Assembly (NCBI GenBank): GCA_040954595.2
Contig: CM082579.2
Span: 2,976,001 to 3,040,000, forward strand
Source: Balanoglossus misakiensis
Taxonomy: Eukaryota > Hemichordata
Direction of reading: 5' to 3'
Length of the DNA stretch: 64,000 nt
Positions within the stretch are counted from its first letter, which is position 1. Every line of letters starts with the position of its first letter. Positions 60,892 through 64,000 of the stretch are shown here, piece after piece. The notes beneath the pieces were generated by a model, which made no database searches, was not told where the DNA came from, and was given only the letters and a program-made list of their open reading frames with translations. Made by a program: the position numbers and the translations under genes.

Positions 60892-63401
60892 TCACGCAAA
60901 GAGAGATTCGACCGCATTAAGAAAACTTTCCTCAAATTCCTTTTCTGAAAATCTCCCAACCGACTCGCGGGCGTTTTCCCGGATTGCCATCCTCTCTCTT
61001 GCTGACATTCTCAGGATGGTTTCCATGGCACCCGCGTAGGACTCCACATCATCAGCCAGAAAGCCTGTTTGTTTGTTGTTGTATTCCACCACTATGTCCA
61101 TCTTGGGCCCGCCGGAGTTGTGTGCCAGTATCACCGTCCCTGCCGCCATGCACTCCACAACACCTGCAGAAATGGAGATTACGAAAATCAATGGCAGTTG
61201 TGCAATGCAACCTTCCTACATCACTTTCCCCTGTGACTGGATCTTATTATATATACATCCAATACAGGGTTAAATTTGGCGTTTCAAAACACAGCTGGAA
61301 CTGAAAGTAGCTGAAAGTGGATGCGAAATATACTGAAGCTCACCTATGCCAAAGTGTTCATTCCACATCGTATGCAGACCGATGGTTGCCTCCCCTAGGT
61401 ATCTCTTGAGCTCCTCAAAGGAGACGTTGAGTTTGAAGTCAACGTAGGGTCTGATTTTCAAGCTCTCGCAGAGCTCTCTCAATGCGTCCACTCTGTCAGC
61501 GTCCCCTTGATTTCTGCAACTGCCTACGAGAACCAGTTTCACCTTCTCTCGCTCGTCCTCTGCTAACCGCTGCAGCAGTACGTTGAAAGCCATTATCTGC
61601 AGCGGGTGGTCTTTCTCCGGTCGGAACTGCGCGATCGAGACGATGGTGTGCTCCTTCTTGTCGCTGTCGTCCCTCAGTGGGAGCTTCAGGAATTCGTTGG
61701 TGTCGCAAGGTGGGTAGACGATGGAGGTTCTGTCCCTGGCTGCCCAGAGTTCCAGGATGTGACCCCGCGTCCAGGTGGAGTTCACCATGACGACGTTGCA
61801 CCGCGCCCCGGCGACGCCGTAGACAAAGGCGAACAGGCGGTAGTACAACAGCTTGATGTTGGTCAGTATTGGACTGCGCGAAATGAAGTTGGGGTTGTTG
61901 TACGTCTGCGTTCGCTCTTTGACGCGAGAGAGCATATCAGTACTGATGGTTGGATAATGCACATAGCAGGCCACTCGACACCCACCCAGATACTTGAACA
62001 GTGGGATGGTGAACGCATAGCCCATGGAATCCAGGAACACGTCCGGCACATACTTCATCATGGCTTCCCAGCCAAGGAATACAGAGCCCAAGCTCTGACC
62101 CAGCAGAGTGAAATATGGCCAAGTGCTGGCTTCCACCAGGTTTCTTCTCTTGAGAAAGACAAATTCCACAGGTTGTTTCACGATGATGTTGAATCTGTTT
62201 CTTGCTTTTTGGATGATCTCTGGCCCAGTAACATTTTGATCTCCAGTGTAAACAACACATTTTACATTCTTGTACCTGCAAAGTACAACATGAAATGTTT
62301 CTTCGTCATCTGAACATATATTCAAGTCCAGCACACACTGTCAATATTGAATGTCGCCACAAAGGTGAAAGGTCAATCTGCAATGACAGCTGAGCCTTGC
62401 ACAATCAGAAGGTGAATGGGCGACCTACCTACTCTGTAGGGCATTAATGGCACACCACAGCACCCGCTCGCCTCCACCCCCTGCATTGCAGTACGGATGG
62501 AAGAACCCAACTGTTTTTGAAATCTTGCCATCTTTGTTTGGCGCTTTCAAGTCTGGCAGAAGCGTCCTGGATCTCCTTCTGATCCATTCTCGCAGTCCAA
62601 GGAATACGATGGCTGTCAGTGGAATCAGCAGGATGCTTGCACTGAGTAGGAACATCACAACACTGTAGAAAAACCTACAAGGAAAGTGGACAGACAATGA
62701 AGTTGTTAAGACATGATTATTGTCCTTCACGCAGGCAGGTACAGGCAGTGATCATTGTTTCGGCAGTCAAGGTCATGCATGAGGTCAAGCAGTAAAATCG
62801 CTTTGGAGCAGCTAGTGCTGCCATAAACTGTGGAAAAAACATGCAGGTCCATAGATTCACGAATTTCTAACAATGTTTTCAGCTGCAGCGCATGTCACCA
62901 CGATTTCGCCAAGCTCCGCCGCACCAGCTGTCCGCCAGCCGCTCACTTCCGCATTTGGTGACTGCGATGCGTACGTGGCGTTTCTTAATCTTCGACTCGA
63001 CTGTGAGGTTAACACTTACATTATCGTGCAAAATTCCACCAATTTCGAAAATATCCGATGGGGCATGTTGATCTCCAACCCTTTGTTCTTAGACCTGCCG
63101 GGTACGCGTCATTCTCCACAGAAAAGAACTTTCACTACCGTACGACGGGTTACTACATCACTGCGCTGAAGAGTGAACTACGCGATTGCCTCATTGTTGA
63201 CCTTTGACATGACATATCCATTGTTACGCGGTCATTTACTGCACTCTTGTTTTCTGTTATTACAAACTGGGTAACCTGCGAGTGACCTGCATGTCTAAAA
63301 CAAATCTTTGCTCGCACGTAACACATCTAGTGGTAACTTATCGGATAATGAAAAACTTACCCGAAAAGAGACAGCGCAAGATCAGCAATGGGCGCAGCCA
63401 T
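60892..63401 (-). CDS. ALG11: ALG11, GDP-Man:Man3GlcNAc2-PP-dolichol alpha-1,2-mannosyltransferase
   Basis: Four coding exons, 63401-63361, 62674-62429, 62275-61344 and 61163-60892, all in phase; 496 residues (human 492). Start [18 protein letters not shown] resembles the human amino end. The first exon is only 41 bp and too short for an ORF scan. A membrane anchor spans about 15-40. [13 protein letters not shown] (from 73), [57 protein letters not shown] and NEHFGIGVVE are diagnostic. The E402-x7-E410 catalytic motif of GT4 glycosyltransferases is split by the last intron. The enzyme adds the fourth and fifth mannoses to the dolichol-linked N-glycan precursor on the cytosolic face of the ER (family knowledge). 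It is convergent with channel gene B. Confidence 0.96.
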
Positions 63402-64000
63402 TTTTATCCACAAAGCATTCTGGGTAACATTTGTTTGCGGCTACTGAACTCTGCACCTGTACTCACTTATTCTTAATTAATGTCGAGATGCCATGACAGC
63501 AAAGTATAAGAAATAACCTTTAATTTGAATAAATGCATATTAAATTCGACATTTCTAAAGGCTGACAAAATTACGACGGTTTCGAGTATTATGATAAACT
63601 TTTAAAAACAAAAGATAGCTCAAAAATGATTATTTGAGGGCGCACTCAGTTGATGTGAGTGGTTTCCCTTTGGCGTTCAATCAAATATCGCTACATCACT
63701 GTCTCTTTCAAGTCAAGAAAGTATAATACGAATGATACAGTTTTGAATATATTTTGTCATTTATTGTTATTTACACGATTGAGAGAAATGCAACGTGGAA
63801 GGGCAATTAAACAAAGACTATCGGTGTTTCGAGTATCGTCATAATTCTGTGGTATTTGGAAACAGCAACACGAGTTCAGAAATTCAAGATATCATAATTG
63901 TGTCTTCATTTCTCTCTGTTCGTCTGCCTGCCTGTCTCTCCTCTTTTTCTCTACTTCTTGTCTTTCGAAGTGTCTTTGAGAACTTGAGTGAGCGTTGCTA
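63402..64000. other. 5' flank of ALG11, no gene seen
   Basis: AT-rich sequence upstream of the ALG11 start. No frame or RNA gene was recognised. The ALG11 promoter should lie here; AAAATGGCTGCGCCC spanning the start codon is YY1-like, common at TATA-less starts. Confidence 0.5.

Overview
This is eukaryotic (animal) nuclear DNA: long intergenic stretches, introns with GT/AG borders, and protein families found only in animals. The mix of a Gsx ParaHox gene, an intron-rich BRCA2 and ASIC-like channels suggests an invertebrate deuterostome such as a hemichordate, echinoderm or amphioxus. The species cannot be fixed from the sequence alone.

Layout: (1) 1-16.3 kb has no recognisable gene and holds microsatellites and a cluster of RFX/X-box-like palindromes. 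(2) 16.8-20.2 kb, minus strand, is a complete two-exon ParaHox gene Gsx with a TATA box. (3) 20.3-33.9 kb is a second gene-free stretch with simple repeats. (4) 33.97-48.52 kb, minus strand, is a complete BRCA2 in 21 coding exons (about 3,747 residues), plus a probable non-coding first exon near 49.2 kb. It has a PALB2-binding-like motif, about 15-17 BRC repeats (human BRCA2 has 8) and the full helical/OB/tower DNA-binding domain. (5) 51.0-54.1 and 57.4-60.2 kb, plus strand, are two tandem DEG/ENaC (ASIC-like) channel genes with the same eight-coding-exon structure. Two abutting TTAA-flanked MITE-like elements lie between them. (6) 60.9-63.4 kb, minus strand, is ALG11, convergent with the second channel gene. 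(7) 63.4-64.0 kb has no recognised feature.

The genes do not form one pathway: Gsx is a patterning transcription factor, BRCA2 acts in RAD51-dependent repair, the channels are membrane cation channels, and ALG11 builds the N-glycan precursor. Their neighbourhood is the notable point, because human GSX1, BRCA2 and ALG11 all map to chromosome 13q. Exon boundaries were placed by hand from splice consensus, reading phase and family similarity. All four coding models stay open in phase from start to stop.
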